Assembly (NCBI GenBank): GCA_031401035.1
Contig: JANNRA010000187.1
Coordinates: forward strand, 1 to 30,027
DNA length: 30,027 nucleotides
Origin: JANNRA01 sp031401035
Lineage (GTDB): Bacteria; Desulfobacterota; Binatia; HRBIN30; CADEER01
Direction: 5' to 3'
The notes under the pieces were generated by a model, which made no database searches, had not been told where the DNA came from, and was given only the letters and a program-made list of their open reading frames with translations. This document shows, one piece after another, positions 8,312-16,502 of the stretch. Position 1 is the first letter of the stretch; every line of letters begins with the position of its first letter. The position numbers were made by a program, and so were the translations under genes.

Positions 8312-10921
8312 TCAGTCGCCGACCGATTGGAGGAACGTCAACGTGCGGCCGACCGGGGATCGGAGTTCCCAGTCGGCCTCGTTCGAGGACAGCAGCGGCT
8401 CGCCCATGCTGCTGCGACAGATGGATTGGGGATCGGTGACCGTGAAGGACGCAGGTCCATAGGACGACAGGCGGGGCGCCTTTTCGGCCCAGTCCTGGGC
8501 GCTGCCGCCGAGCTTGAGGCCAAGCATCCTGCGATGCCACGCGGTGTAATCGTGCGCGAGCTCGATGGAGAACGGAAAGCTCCGATCGCGCGACGGCAGC
8601 AATGCATGCTGGACCTGCAGCACGGTCTCCAGGGCTGTATCGCGCGCCAGACCGAGTGGTCCGGTCAGGTAGTCGCGCAACTCGTCGACCAGCAGCCGCC
8701 AGCTCGCGGGCGCCACCAAGTGGTCGTGCAGCGACTCGAACGTGAAGGCGATGGTCGGCCAGCGCTCGCGATCGGCGCGGACGGCATCCTCCGTCTGGCG
8801 ATAGAACTCCATCTCCCGCAGCCCCACTTCCTGCCGCACGAAGCGGGCGACCTGCCGCAGCACGCCGAAATTCTCGAACAGGAAGAAGTGCCGGCGGGAG
8901 CGATCCATCTGCTGGTAGTCGTCGCGCGTGAACGTCGCGGTGGCGATGACCAACGGCGCCGTCCGGCTGCCTCCGGCGGATGCCTCCCAGGTGCTCTTGA
9001 TCGTGTGCCGCGTCTCGATCTGGTTCTGCTCGCGATAGGCGCGTTCGTTCATCGGACTGTTGACCAGCAACTCGGTGGGATAGACGCGCGCGCGCATCTC
9101 CCGGTCGATGCACTGTTGTAAGTCGGAGATGAAGGAGGGCAGGGTCGAGCCGGGCAGCCCCATCATGAGCTCGGTCACCAACGGCAACTCGTTGCGGCTG
9201 AATTCTTGCGCCAGGTCGTCGTAGCGGTCGACCTTGATATTGGACCGCCGGATGGTGCGCAGGGTGTCCGGATCCGCGGACTGCATGGAGAGCACGCCGG
9301 TGGCGAGGATGCCGCCGTCGACGAGCGTGTCGACGATCTGCTTGAGATGTTGCACGGTGTTCTTCGCGTAGTTGGCGCCGAACAGGCGCGGGAAGCCGTA
9401 CTGGCGCTTCAACTCAACCACCTTGCGCGCGATCTCAACGTCGCGCGGGAAGACGCCGAAGTTGGCGTCGGCGTTCATGAGAAACCCAACTTTGTTGCGC
9501 GCCGCCCATTCCAGATCGGCGAAGACGCGAGCGAGGTCGAACTTGCGGATCCGCGACAGCGTGGCGGATCCCCAGTCGCAGTAGGTACACCCGTAGGGGC
9601 ACCCACGGTTCGTCTCGATGATCAGGTACGGGAGTCCCACGTCGCCGACCGAATCGAACAGGCCGTTGGCAAAGGGCGACGGGATGAGGTCGAGATTCGC
9701 GATCCGTTCGCGATCACCGCTGCGCACCACGGTGTCGCCATGCCGGAAGCTGAGCCCGGGCACGGCGGCGAGCGCCGTGAGGTCTGGGGCGCCGGTGGCG
9801 AGCGACGGCTGCAGGGCGGCCAGCACCTCGGCCAGGGTGACATCCCCCTCGCCGTGCACCGCAACGTCGATGTGTGGGTTGGCGCGGAAATATTCCTCGA
9901 CGTCTCCCGCATATTTCGGCGAGTCCGGTCCGCCGTGGATGGTGACGTGGGCGCGGTTCTTGGCCTTGACCGCCGCCGAGGCGCCGAGGTTCCAATGATG
10001 CGACCAGAGATAGTTCGAAAACAGAAACACCGCCGGCGCTTCGTCGCCGGTGAGACTGGGCACCGTCCGGTTCATCCAATCGGCGACGAACGCATAGTGC
10101 TCGTTCAAGCGCCCGTCCTGATAGGCTTGGGCGTATGACATCACGAGGCCCAACGAGAGCAGCGGCACGTCGCCGTTGGTGACCGGAATCACCGCCGTGC
10201 GACGCCGTCCGGTCCGTGCGGCGCGGGCGTTTTCCTCCGCCCGCTGCGCCGCCAGCCAGAGATCGACGTGCGCGGCGCGGCGCATCGATTGGGCCACCCC
10301 CTCGCGCAGCGCGCGAAGCATCTTGCCTTGGGCGGTGTCCTCGCCATCGGCCCCGGCGCGAGCGAGCAGCCCCGCAGCTTCGAGCCTGCCCACCAAGCGC
10401 GCGAACGCATCCCAGTCGAGGGCGCGCTCGCCGACGGCGGCGACATGCTTGCCGAACGCAGCCTCGCGACCTTCGGGTTGTCCGAACGACGTAGCGGCCG
10501 CGAGTTCGCGTGCGTCGATGCGCAGCAACGTCCGACCGTCATGATCCAAGTGCTCAAACCCAGTGGCGCTCAGGCGCAAGGCGACGGGTGCGACGAGCAC
10601 GAATTTCCCGTCGTAGTTCGTCCCGAGCACGTCGCGCGGGGGTGCTGCATCGCGCGACGGGAGATATGCATGGCGCGCGTCGCCCAGCAGTCCGCGGGCG
10701 CCCAGCTGATCGAGCAGGGTCACATCGCTCGGGCTGCGCCAGGGCTCCCCGGCCGCCAACGCGACCAGGCACTCCAGGTCCGCTACGGCCAGGCGATGCG
10801 CTGCGAGCTGGCTCTGCGCCGCCAGAAAAGGTCCGCTCCGATCGATAATGATGATAAGCGGACGCCGTAGACCGGCCGTAGTGAGCTGCGCATCGGGTTT
10901 CAAGGCGCTGTGTGTCTGCAT
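8312..10921 (-). CDS. Cobalamin-type (class B) radical SAM protein, tandem paralogue B
   Basis: 869 aa from the ATG at 10921, preceded by GAGGGAA at good spacing. The open frame extends to 10999, but that extension runs through a terminator-like hairpin and is unlikely to be coding. The layout matches paralogue A: an N-terminal unknown region (about 1-220) containing GFEHLDHDG; a B12-binding-like region with FLFSNYLWSH and HGGP at 329-332; radical SAM cysteines C441, C445 and C448 in NRGCPYGCTYCDW; and a C-terminal region of about 170 residues. It is the first gene of the two-gene minus-strand unit. The substrate is unknown; C-methylation of a sugar, lipid or peptide is the leading inference. 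No canonical DxHxxG cobalamin-ligand motif is evident, as in many class B enzymes. Confidence 0.88.
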   Translation of the reverse strand: MQTHSALKPDAQLTTAGLRRPLIIIIDRSGPFLAAQSQLAAHRLAVADLECLVALAAGEPWRSPSDVTLLDQLGARGLLGDARHAYLPSRDAAPPRDVLGTNYDGKFVLVAPVALRLSATGFEHLDHDGRTLLRIDARELAAATSFGQPEGREAAFGKHVAAVGERALDWDAFARLVGRLEAAGLLARAGADGEDTAQGKMLRALREGVAQSMRRAAHVDLWLAAQRAEENARAARTGRRRTAVIPVTNGDVPLLSLGLVMSYAQAYQDGRLNEHYAFVADWMNRTVPSLTGDEAPAVFLFSNYLWSHHWNLGASAAVKAKNRAHVTIHGGPDSPKYAGDVEEYFRANPHIDVAVHGEGDVTLAEVLAALQPSLATGAPDLTALAAVPGLSFRHGDTVVRSGDRERIANLDLIPSPFANGLFDSVGDVGLPYLIIETNRGCPYGCTYCDWGSATLSRIRKFDLARVFADLEWAARNKVGFLMNADANFGVFPRDVEIARKVVELKRQYGFPRLFGANYAKNTVQHLKQIVDTLVDGGILATGVLSMQSADPDTLRTIRRSNIKVDRYDDLAQEFSRNELPLVTELMMGLPGSTLPSFISDLQQCIDREMRARVYPTELLVNSPMNERAYREQNQIETRHTIKSTWEASAGGSRTAPLVIATATFTRDDYQQMDRSRRHFFLFENFGVLRQVARFVRQEVGLREMEFYRQTEDAVRADRERWPTIAFTFESLHDHLVAPASWRLLVDELRDYLTGPLGLARDTALETVLQVQHALLPSRDRSFPFSIELAHDYTAWHRRMLGLKLGGSAQDWAEKAPRLSSYGPASFTVTDPQSICRSSMGEPLLSSNEADWELRSPVGRTLTFLQSVGD

Positions 10922-10963
10922 GGCGATTCCCTCGCGTACTGAAGACCCCGGCGTTTGACCAGA

Positions 10964-10996
10964 GGAAAACGGCCCGGCGGAACGAGCCGCCGGCCG
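10964..10996 (-). terminator. Likely intrinsic terminator after the glycosyltransferase
   Basis: Read on the minus strand, CGGCCGGCGG (10996-10987) pairs with CCGCCGGGCCG (10980-10970), with one bulged base and a six-base loop. TTTTCC follows immediately (10969-10964). It lies after the glycosyltransferase stop at 11025 and before the ATG of paralogue B at 10921. It would separate the lipoprotein/glycosyltransferase unit from the radical SAM pair, or attenuate read-through into it. Confidence 0.5.
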
Positions 10997-11024
10997 CATG
11001 GCCAGTCGGTCGCCTCTCGGAGGC

Positions 11025-12191
11025 TCAGACCCATCGCCGCGCGCGAGTCCCCAGCCAGCGCAGCGGTGCCGTCAGTCGCCACGACCAGCTCTGCTCGACG
11101 GCCTGCACCTGCGCCGCGAGGGCGGCGGCCCGGGCGCCGGCGGCGGCGGCGCTGGCGCGCGCCTCGATCAGGCGGTCGCGCACGGCGTGTACCTCGGTCC
11201 ACACGCTGCCTCGATGCTGCGGGGCGTCGGCCACAGCGGCCGCCGCGCTCGCGCCGCCGTCGGCGAGTGCGGGGACGTCTCGCAGCGTCTCGCGCAGCGT
11301 CCAGGCCACCAACTGGGCGCGCCAGGCCTCCGGCAGCGGGCCGTAAAAGGTGAACGGCGGCGTGCTGAGTTGCAGGTCGTGGCCGGCAAGGGCGATGTAG
11401 CGCTCGCGCCACTGCGAGAAACGCTCGATCAGCTCCGCCGTCGGCTGATCGGTGGAGACGCCGCCGTGCGGCTGGTGCACGGTGCCCTCGCCAAGTAGCA
11501 GGATGGGCTCGCCGCCCGGCAGGGCGAGGCAGCGGGCATACAGGTCGAGCGCGACGAAGCCGCCGCCGGGTTCGTCGAAGCGCTCGTCGAGCCCGCCGAG
11601 CTCGCGCCACAGGGCGGCGGACAGGAAGAGCGCCGGGCTCTCGAAGCCGGGGCCGAACCAGGAATTCGACCCGTCGAGCCGCGCCACCTCGAGCAGCCGA
11701 TGTGCCTGCCGCGGCCAGTCGATGGCACGCAGGATCGCCTCGGTGTCTGCCGCCGCGGCCGCATCATTAGACAGGCTGGAGCGATCTGGCGCGCCGCAGC
11801 CGAGCAGCCAGCCGACGGTGGTGACAACCGCGCGGGGGTGGGAAGCTGCCGCCCGTTGCGCCGTCGCCAGCAGGCCGGGGGTGGCCAGGCGGGCGCCGTC
11901 GAGCAACAGGCCGACGACCTCGCCGCGAGCGAGGGCGAGGCCGAGGTTGGCGGCCGCTGCCGGCGAAGGCTGCGGGCGGGCCAGCGACAGGCACCGGACG
12001 TTGGGCGGCAGCGCGGCAATGGCCGCGGCGTCGAGAGGTCGGCGCGAGCCGTTGTCGACGACAATCACCTCGTAGTCCTCGTCTGCGACGCCGCTCTGGT
12101 AGGCGCTGGAGAGGGCGAACAGCGAGCGCGGCGCCGCGTACGGCATGTCGTACACGACGACGACGACCGACAGTTGCGGGTGCCCTCCCAT
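11025..12191 (-). CDS. Glycosyltransferase family 2 with atypical DxD region and C-terminal coiled coil
   Basis: 388 aa. The N-terminal GT-A features are clear (LSVVVVVYD at residues 7-15, VIVVDNGS at 42-49, AAANLGLALARG). The position of the usual DxD metal motif reads LLLDGAR, with a single aspartate at D98. A GFESPALFLSAALWRELGGLDERF segment corresponds to the acceptor-side part of rhamnosyltransferase-like enzymes. From about residue 310 an Ala-rich helical or coiled-coil stretch leads to a SWSWRLTAPLRWLG tail, which is common in large cell-surface glycosyltransferases. It follows the lipoprotein gene by 43 bases on the same strand. It may be metal-independent or weakly active; donor and acceptor are unknown. 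Confidence 0.82.
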   Translation of the reverse strand: MGGHPQLSVVVVVYDMPYAAPRSLFALSSAYQSGVADEDYEVIVVDNGSRRPLDAAAIAALPPNVRCLSLARPQPSPAAAANLGLALARGEVVGLLLDGARLATPGLLATAQRAAASHPRAVVTTVGWLLGCGAPDRSSLSNDAAAAADTEAILRAIDWPRQAHRLLEVARLDGSNSWFGPGFESPALFLSAALWRELGGLDERFDEPGGGFVALDLYARCLALPGGEPILLLGEGTVHQPHGGVSTDQPTAELIERFSQWRERYIALAGHDLQLSTPPFTFYGPLPEAWRAQLVAWTLRETLRDVPALADGGASAAAAVADAPQHRGSVWTEVHAVRDRLIEARASAAAAGARAAALAAQVQAVEQSWSWRLTAPLRWLGTRARRWV

Positions 12192-12234
12192 CAGAGTCGG
12201 AGGTGAACGTCGGGGCCGCGCGGCCCGGCGCGCG

Positions 12235-12849
12235 TCACTTGGCCGCGGGCAATGGTGCCTGCGGTGTCGACGTACCGGCGGCCGGCGCCGCGTCCTGCTT
12301 CCCCAGCGGCGGGCCGTCGTGCTTGTAGGTCACCGAGAAGGTGCTCGTCGGCGTCGACAGCAGGGTGTTGAGGGGCATGCTCCACGTCGCCGTCTTGCCC
12401 TTGCTCTTGCCGTCGGTCTTGACGATCTCGCCGGGGACCGTCAGCGCCAGCGCGACGTCGCGGCCGAAGTACTTCAGCTGGTCGTCGGGCAGGGTGACCG
12501 GACGCGGGTACTTGGCGACGGCGCTGGCGGTGCGCGTCTTCGCCTTGAGGTCCTCGGTGAGCGTGAAGGTGACGTTCTCGAACTGCTTCAGCGCGCCGAG
12601 CTTGGTGAAGTCGGCGTACTTGATCTCCACGACGGCGTTCTTCTTGTCGTCCATCGTCGCCTTGGTGATCTCGACGCCGGGGCCGGTGAAGCGCGCCTTG
12701 GTCTTGTCGATGGTGTCGGTCGGACCGCCGCGCACCTCCGTCTTCAGGGTGCCGCCGCCCTTCTCGTCGAGGGTGCTTTCGACCAGGCAGCCGGCGAGAG
12801 ACAGCAGCATCGCCGCCGTGAGCAGGACCGGGACCGTGCGTACGCGCAT
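12235..12849 (-). CDS. Lipoprotein of unknown function (LppM/DUF3153-like appearance)
   Basis: 204 aa. The N-terminus is a textbook lipoprotein signal: MRVRT, a hydrophobic core, and lipobox LAGC with Cys at residue 21. The mature protein is rich in Lys and Thr and predicted mainly beta, with a GGGTLKTEVR strand and a late ATWSMPLNTLL segment. The overall look recalls LppM/DUF3153 lipoproteins, but I would not assign it without a profile search. The start at 12849 is chosen because GGAGGA precedes it at good spacing; an in-frame TTG at 12867 would include that ribosome binding site in the coding sequence. It probably sits in the cell envelope. Its relation to the glycan genes is only positional. 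Confidence 0.8.
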   Translation of the reverse strand: MRVRTVPVLLTAAMLLSLAGCLVESTLDEKGGGTLKTEVRGGPTDTIDKTKARFTGPGVEITKATMDDKKNAVVEIKYADFTKLGALKQFENVTFTLTEDLKAKTRTASAVAKYPRPVTLPDDQLKYFGRDVALALTVPGEIVKTDGKSKGKTATWSMPLNTLLSTPTSTFSVTYKHDGPPLGKQDAAPAAGTSTPQAPLPAAK

Positions 12850-12872
12850 CAGGGTGTTTCCTCCCAACCGCC

Positions 12873-12903
12873 ATCATTAGCCGTGCGTTTTCCGCCCTGT
12901 CAA
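12873..12903 (-). promoter_or_regulatory. Candidate sigma-70-type promoter for the lipoprotein gene
   Basis: On the minus strand a perfect TTGACA (12903-12898) is followed 19 bases later by AATGAT (12878-12873, 4 of 6 consensus). Transcription would start just upstream of the GGAGGA ribosome binding site of the lipoprotein gene. The spacer is longer than the ideal 17, which lowers confidence. The remaining 12904-12976 sequence before the plus-strand radical SAM gene holds only a TTGACT (12933-12938) without a convincing -10 element. Confidence 0.35.
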
Positions 12904-12976
12904 CGCGACGGCGTTTCGCGCACATCTGGGGGTTGACTCTCTGCGGAGGGTGCGACAGCGATCCAGGTTCCCCGTG

Positions 12977-14146
12977 ATGACCGCGCCCAGCCTCTCCGCG
13001 CTCCTCCAGCACCCGCGCGTCGCCCGGCTGCGCGAGGCGCTCACCCCGCCCGCCTATCCGGGCGTGCGGCTGACCGCGAAGCGACTGGCCAACCTCTATG
13101 TGAACCGCTGGCAGGAGGCGCGCGGGCATGTGCGGCTGCTCGGCCGGCCGATCAAGCTGACCGTCGAAGCGACCAATATCTGCAACCTGCGCTGCCCGGC
13201 CTGTTTCACCGGCGCGCAGCTGAACGGCCGCGCCAAGACGCACATGTCGCTGGAGTTCTATCAGAGCCTGCTCGACGAACTCGGCGACACCCTGTTCACG
13301 CTGGAGTTCTTCAATTGGGGCGAGCCGCTGCTCGCCAAGCACATCGTGGCGATGGTCACGCAGGCGTCGGCGCGCGGCATCTCGACGACCATCAGCACCA
13401 ACTTCAGCTTCCCGTTCGACGCCGCGCGCGCCGAGGCGCTGGTCGCCTCGGGGCTGCAGGTGCTCGGCGTATCGATCGACGGCGCCCGCCAGGAAACCTA
13501 CGAGCAGTACCGCGTGCGCGGCCAGCTCGACACGGTGCTGCGCAACGTCGCGTTGGTGCGCGACGCCAAGGCGCGCCTCGGCTCGGCGACGCCGCGGCTG
13601 GTGTGGGAGTTCCACGTCTTTCCGCACAACCTGGAGGACGTCGCGACGGCGCGGCTGATGGCCGCCGAACTCGGTATGGAGATCGCGGTGTCGAAGGGCT
13701 GGACGGTCGGCCAGGAGTGGGACCCGAAGAGCGAGCACCGCTTCTTCTGGTACCCGTCGCCGCCGGCGCCGTGTCGCTTCCTGTGGCAGGACGCCGTGGT
13801 GCACAACGAGGGCGGCGTGGCGCCGTGCTGCGGCACGTACTTTCCGGCCGACGACGTCGGGCGGCTCGCCAGCGCGGCCGGCGAGGCGGGCGCGACGCGC
13901 TTCGGCGAGGTGTGGAACGGCGAGAAGATGCGCCAGGCGCGGGCGATGTACCGCGACCGCGCCGCGCCCGACACGCCGCGCGACCACGTGTGCCACGACT
14001 GCCCGCTGACGGTCATCTGGGAGCAGTGGCAGCAGCACCAGGCGTCGGGGTCCACGATGCCCTTCGCGGCCGGCTTCGGCACCAACGACTGCTTCAACTA
14101 CTTCTGGAACCGCCGCCCGGCCGGCGCCGCCGCCGCTCCGCGGTGA
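12977..14146 (+). CDS. Radical SAM/SPASM-type protein, paralogue 2
   Basis: 389 aa from the ATG at 12977; a GTG at 12950 would add nine residues but lies directly against its GGAGG. Radical SAM cysteines are C69, C73 and C76 (CNLRCPAC). The auxiliary cluster set is C266, C284-C285 (GGVAPCCG) and C339/C342 (CHDC), and the tail is FNYFWNRRP. It matches paralogue 1 over almost the whole length, including FNWGEPLLAK, RGISTTISTN and the SIDGARQETYEQYRVRGQL region. It stands 10 bases upstream of two methyltransferases and is probably cotranscribed with them. A plausible role is oxidation, epimerisation or dehydration of a sugar before or after methylation; the substrate is not identifiable. Confidence 0.9.
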   Translation: MTAPSLSALLQHPRVARLREALTPPAYPGVRLTAKRLANLYVNRWQEARGHVRLLGRPIKLTVEATNICNLRCPACFTGAQLNGRAKTHMSLEFYQSLLDELGDTLFTLEFFNWGEPLLAKHIVAMVTQASARGISTTISTNFSFPFDAARAEALVASGLQVLGVSIDGARQETYEQYRVRGQLDTVLRNVALVRDAKARLGSATPRLVWEFHVFPHNLEDVATARLMAAELGMEIAVSKGWTVGQEWDPKSEHRFFWYPSPPAPCRFLWQDAVVHNEGGVAPCCGTYFPADDVGRLASAAGEAGATRFGEVWNGEKMRQARAMYRDRAAPDTPRDHVCHDCPLTVIWEQWQQHQASGSTMPFAAGFGTNDCFNYFWNRRPAGAAAAPR

Positions 14147-14156
14147 GGCGCCGCGC

Positions 14157-14984
14157 ATGAGCTACAAAGTCTTCATGCCCGGCGCCCTCAGCGCGACGGA
14201 GTGGAGCCAGGCGGGCTGGCGGCTGGAGGGCGACGACGCCGTCGACGAGGCCGAGCACAAGCTGATCAGCCCGGTGCTGCGCCGCCACCTGCCGCAGGAC
14301 GGTCTGATCGTCGACGCCGGCTGCGGCACCGGCAAGTGGGTCACCTACCTGCACGGGCTCGGCTACCGCATCGTCGGGCTCGACATCTGCCACGAGGCGC
14401 TGGCGCTGGCGAAGCGGCAGGCGCCCGGGCTGGCGCTGGCGCTGGCCGACACGCAGCGGGCGCCGGTGCGCGACGGCTCGGTCGATGCGGTGCTGTCGCT
14501 CGGTGTCGTCGAGCACGACGAGGGCGGGCCGCTCGCCGGCCTGCGCGCGCTGCACCGCATGCTCAAGCCGGGCGGCCTGCTGGTGCTCGACGTGCCGTTC
14601 AACAACTGGTTGCGGCGCCTGGTCACCAACCCGATCGCCAACCTGATGACCTGGCGGCGGCGACGCGCTGGCTGGGCGCTCGGCTTCGCCGAGTATCGCT
14701 TCGACCTCGGCGAGCTGCACCGCTTCCTGGCCGAGACCGGCTTCGAGGTGGTCACCGCCTATCCCGACGACCTGCGGCCGCCGCACAACATCGGCATCTG
14801 GGTCGACCTGCACAACATCGCCTTCAACCCGTTCCGGCCGCCGCGTTCCGACCGCATGTTCCGCCTCGGCGGCGTCACCGCCAGCGCCGCGGCGCTGGCC
14901 CTGCGCTGGTGCCCGTGGCTGGTCTGCGGCGAAGTGACCGTCCTGGCGCGGCGGCGGCCGGGCGTGGCCCCGGGGGTGCCATGA
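14157..14984 (+). CDS. Class I SAM-dependent methyltransferase (tandem copy 1)
   Basis: 275 aa. The SAM-binding motif I is VDAGCGTGKW with glycines at 55, 57 and 59. The acidic motif II region is GLDICHEAL, and a post-motif SLGVVEHDEGG and LKPGGLLVLDVPFNN follow, all typical of the UbiE/Methyltransf_11 fold. It begins MSYKVF and contains EWSQAGW, features shared with the next gene. The stop overlaps that gene's ATG by four bases. A sugar or lipid methylation role is inferred from the locus. The C-terminal part (CPWLVCGEVTVLARR) resembles the ends of three other methyltransferases in this window. Confidence 0.9.
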   Translation: MSYKVFMPGALSATEWSQAGWRLEGDDAVDEAEHKLISPVLRRHLPQDGLIVDAGCGTGKWVTYLHGLGYRIVGLDICHEALALAKRQAPGLALALADTQRAPVRDGSVDAVLSLGVVEHDEGGPLAGLRALHRMLKPGGLLVLDVPFNNWLRRLVTNPIANLMTWRRRRAGWALGFAEYRFDLGELHRFLAETGFEVVTAYPDDLRPPHNIGIWVDLHNIAFNPFRPPRSDRMFRLGGVTASAAALALRWCPWLVCGEVTVLARRRPGVAPGVP

Positions 14985-15784
14985 GCTACAAGGTCCTGCT
15001 CTGGGACAACCTCAGCTCCATCGAGTGGAGCCAGGTGTGGCGGCTTGGCGGGCAGACCGCCGTCGACGTCCACGAATGCGAGATCGAGCAGGTGCGCGAT
15101 GTGCTGCTGCGCGCGCTGCCGCGCGACGGCCTGGCCATCGACGCCGGCTGCGGCGACGGCAAATGGCCGGTGTACCTGAGCCGGCGCGGCTACCGGGTGA
15201 TCGCCCTCGACATCGCCCGCGAGGGGTGTGCGCGGGCGCGTGCCGCCGAACCGGGACTGCCGGCGGTGCAGGGCGACGTGCGGCGCACGCCGCTGCGCGA
15301 CGCGGTGGTCGATGCGGTGATCTCGCTCGGCGTCGTCGAGCACGACGAGGCCGGCCCGCAGGCGGCGCTGGCCGAAGCGCGCCGCATCCTCAAGCCGGGC
15401 GGCACGCTGGTCCTGGCGGTGCCGTTCAACAACCTGTGGCGGCGCTGCCTCGGCAACCACCTGATGAGCTGGGTGACGCGCCGGCGCCTGGCCGACGGCC
15501 ACCAGCTCGGCTTCAACGAGTACCGCTTCTCGCAGCGCGAACTGCGCGGCTACCTGCGCGCCGCCGGCTTCGAGCCGTTGCAGTCTTATCCCAACGACCT
15601 GCAGCCGCCGCGCAACATGGGCCTGTGGGTCGACTGGAACAACGCCATGTTCAACCCGCTGCGCCCCAACACCGGCCCGATGTTCGAGTTCCCGGGCCTG
15701 GTCGGACGGCTGATCAACCTGCTGCAGCGCCGCACCCCGTGGCTGATCTGCGGCGAGGTCGTGTTCGTCTGCCGCGCCGTGTGA
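14981..15784 (+). CDS. Class I SAM-dependent methyltransferase (tandem copy 2)
   Basis: 267 aa. It starts MSYKVLLWDNLSSIEWSQVW, almost the same N-terminus as the preceding gene. Motif I is IDAGCGDGKWP with glycines at 56, 58 and 60, followed by ALDIAREG, SLGVVEHDEAG and LKPGGTLVLAVPFNN. The two genes are a tandem duplication with an ATGA overlap and are clearly translationally coupled. Distinct residues around the presumed substrate face suggest different methylation sites, but this is inference. The gene ends 28 bases before the stop of the convergent dioxygenase gene, and I see no T-tract terminator in that gap. Confidence 0.9.
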   Translation: MSYKVLLWDNLSSIEWSQVWRLGGQTAVDVHECEIEQVRDVLLRALPRDGLAIDAGCGDGKWPVYLSRRGYRVIALDIAREGCARARAAEPGLPAVQGDVRRTPLRDAVVDAVISLGVVEHDEAGPQAALAEARRILKPGGTLVLAVPFNNLWRRCLGNHLMSWVTRRRLADGHQLGFNEYRFSQRELRGYLRAAGFEPLQSYPNDLQPPRNMGLWVDWNNAMFNPLRPNTGPMFEFPGLVGRLINLLQRRTPWLICGEVVFVCRAV

Positions 15785-15812
15785 GCGGTGCCGGGCAGCC
15801 GCGACGACGCCG

Positions 15813-16502
15813 TCACACCGTACTGAACGCCAGGAAGAAGCTGCGCCGGCCCTCACGGCCGTGGAAGCTGGCGTGGAAGGTGCGGAAGTTCCACACCAGG
15901 ACGTCGCCGGGATCGTTGTCGACCGTCCAGCTCGGGATGTCCTCGGCGTCGACGCCGTACAATTCACGGATGCCGGCCGGGGCGCGGTACAACGTCTCCT
16001 GCAGCCGGCGCGCGAATGGCGAGGTGTGGTCGTGCGTGCCGGGGATGACGCGGATGGCGCCGCTGTCGGCGCGCAGCCGGTCGAGATAGAACGAAAGCTT
16101 CAACGTCGTCTGCTCGAGCGGCGTGCCGTAGGCGTCGTAGTGCCATGAGGTGTCGCAGTGGAAGCGATGCCCATCGCTGGCGCGGTACTCGAACGGGCGG
16201 TCGAACAGGCTCGCCATGACGCCGCGCACGCGCGGGTCGTCGGGCAGGGCGCGCAGCGTCGGATGCCGCTCGACGAAATCGGGCGCGATGATGTGGCGGT
16301 AGGTGCGGGTCGCGGCGCGCGGCGTGCGTTGCAGCACGTCGTCGTCGCTGGTGATCATCATCGACGGTTCGTGCGCGGCGAAGACGGCATCGAAGGCGTC
16401 GGCGAGGTCGGCGGCCTCGCCGCGAAACAGGCCGGGTAGGCGCACGAAGCCGAAGGCGTCGTAAAAGGCGCGTTGCTGCGCCGTCAGGCGGAAGGCGCTC
16501 AT
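15813..16502 (-). CDS. PhyH-family Fe(II)/2-oxoglutarate dioxygenase 2
   Basis: 229 aa, short but complete for the family. The N-terminus AFYDAFGFVRLPGLF is the usual PhyH opening. Iron ligands are H115-x-D117 (HCD) and a distal histidine, H210 or H214 in FHASFHGREGRRS, with a following arginine for 2-oxoglutarate. It differs strongly from the dioxygenase at 4612, so the two are not recent duplicates. Its ATG overlaps the stop of radical SAM/SPASM paralogue 3 by four bases, which suggests sequential action or matched expression. It is the last gene of the 21261-15813 operon. Substrate unknown: hydroxylation of a sugar, acyl chain or methylated intermediate is possible. Confidence 0.88.
   Translation of the reverse strand: MSAFRLTAQQRAFYDAFGFVRLPGLFRGEAADLADAFDAVFAAHEPSMMITSDDDVLQRTPRAATRTYRHIIAPDFVERHPTLRALPDDPRVRGVMASLFDRPFEYRASDGHRFHCDTSWHYDAYGTPLEQTTLKLSFYLDRLRADSGAIRVIPGTHDHTSPFARRLQETLYRAPAGIRELYGVDAEDIPSWTVDNDPGDVLVWNFRTFHASFHGREGRRSFFLAFSTV

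Noticed and set aside
10922..10999. 26-residue N-terminal extension of B12 radical SAM paralogue B
   Set aside because: It runs through a hairpin plus T tract, and a good ribosome binding site precedes the internal ATG at 10921.
12213..12226. GGGCCGC palindrome between the lipoprotein and glycosyltransferase genes
   Set aside because: Only 14 bp in very GC-rich DNA with no T tract; not convincing as a terminator or operator.
5635..12849. Possible RiPP system (PqqD-like region plus radical SAM and SPASM enzymes)
   Set aside because: I found no short precursor-peptide gene near the radical SAM genes; the surrounding genes are glycan-related.
12191..14158. 655-codon minus-strand open frame
   Set aside because: Its translation is repetitive and Arg/Ala-rich, and it runs antisense to radical SAM paralogue 2 and through the lipoprotein gene in another frame.
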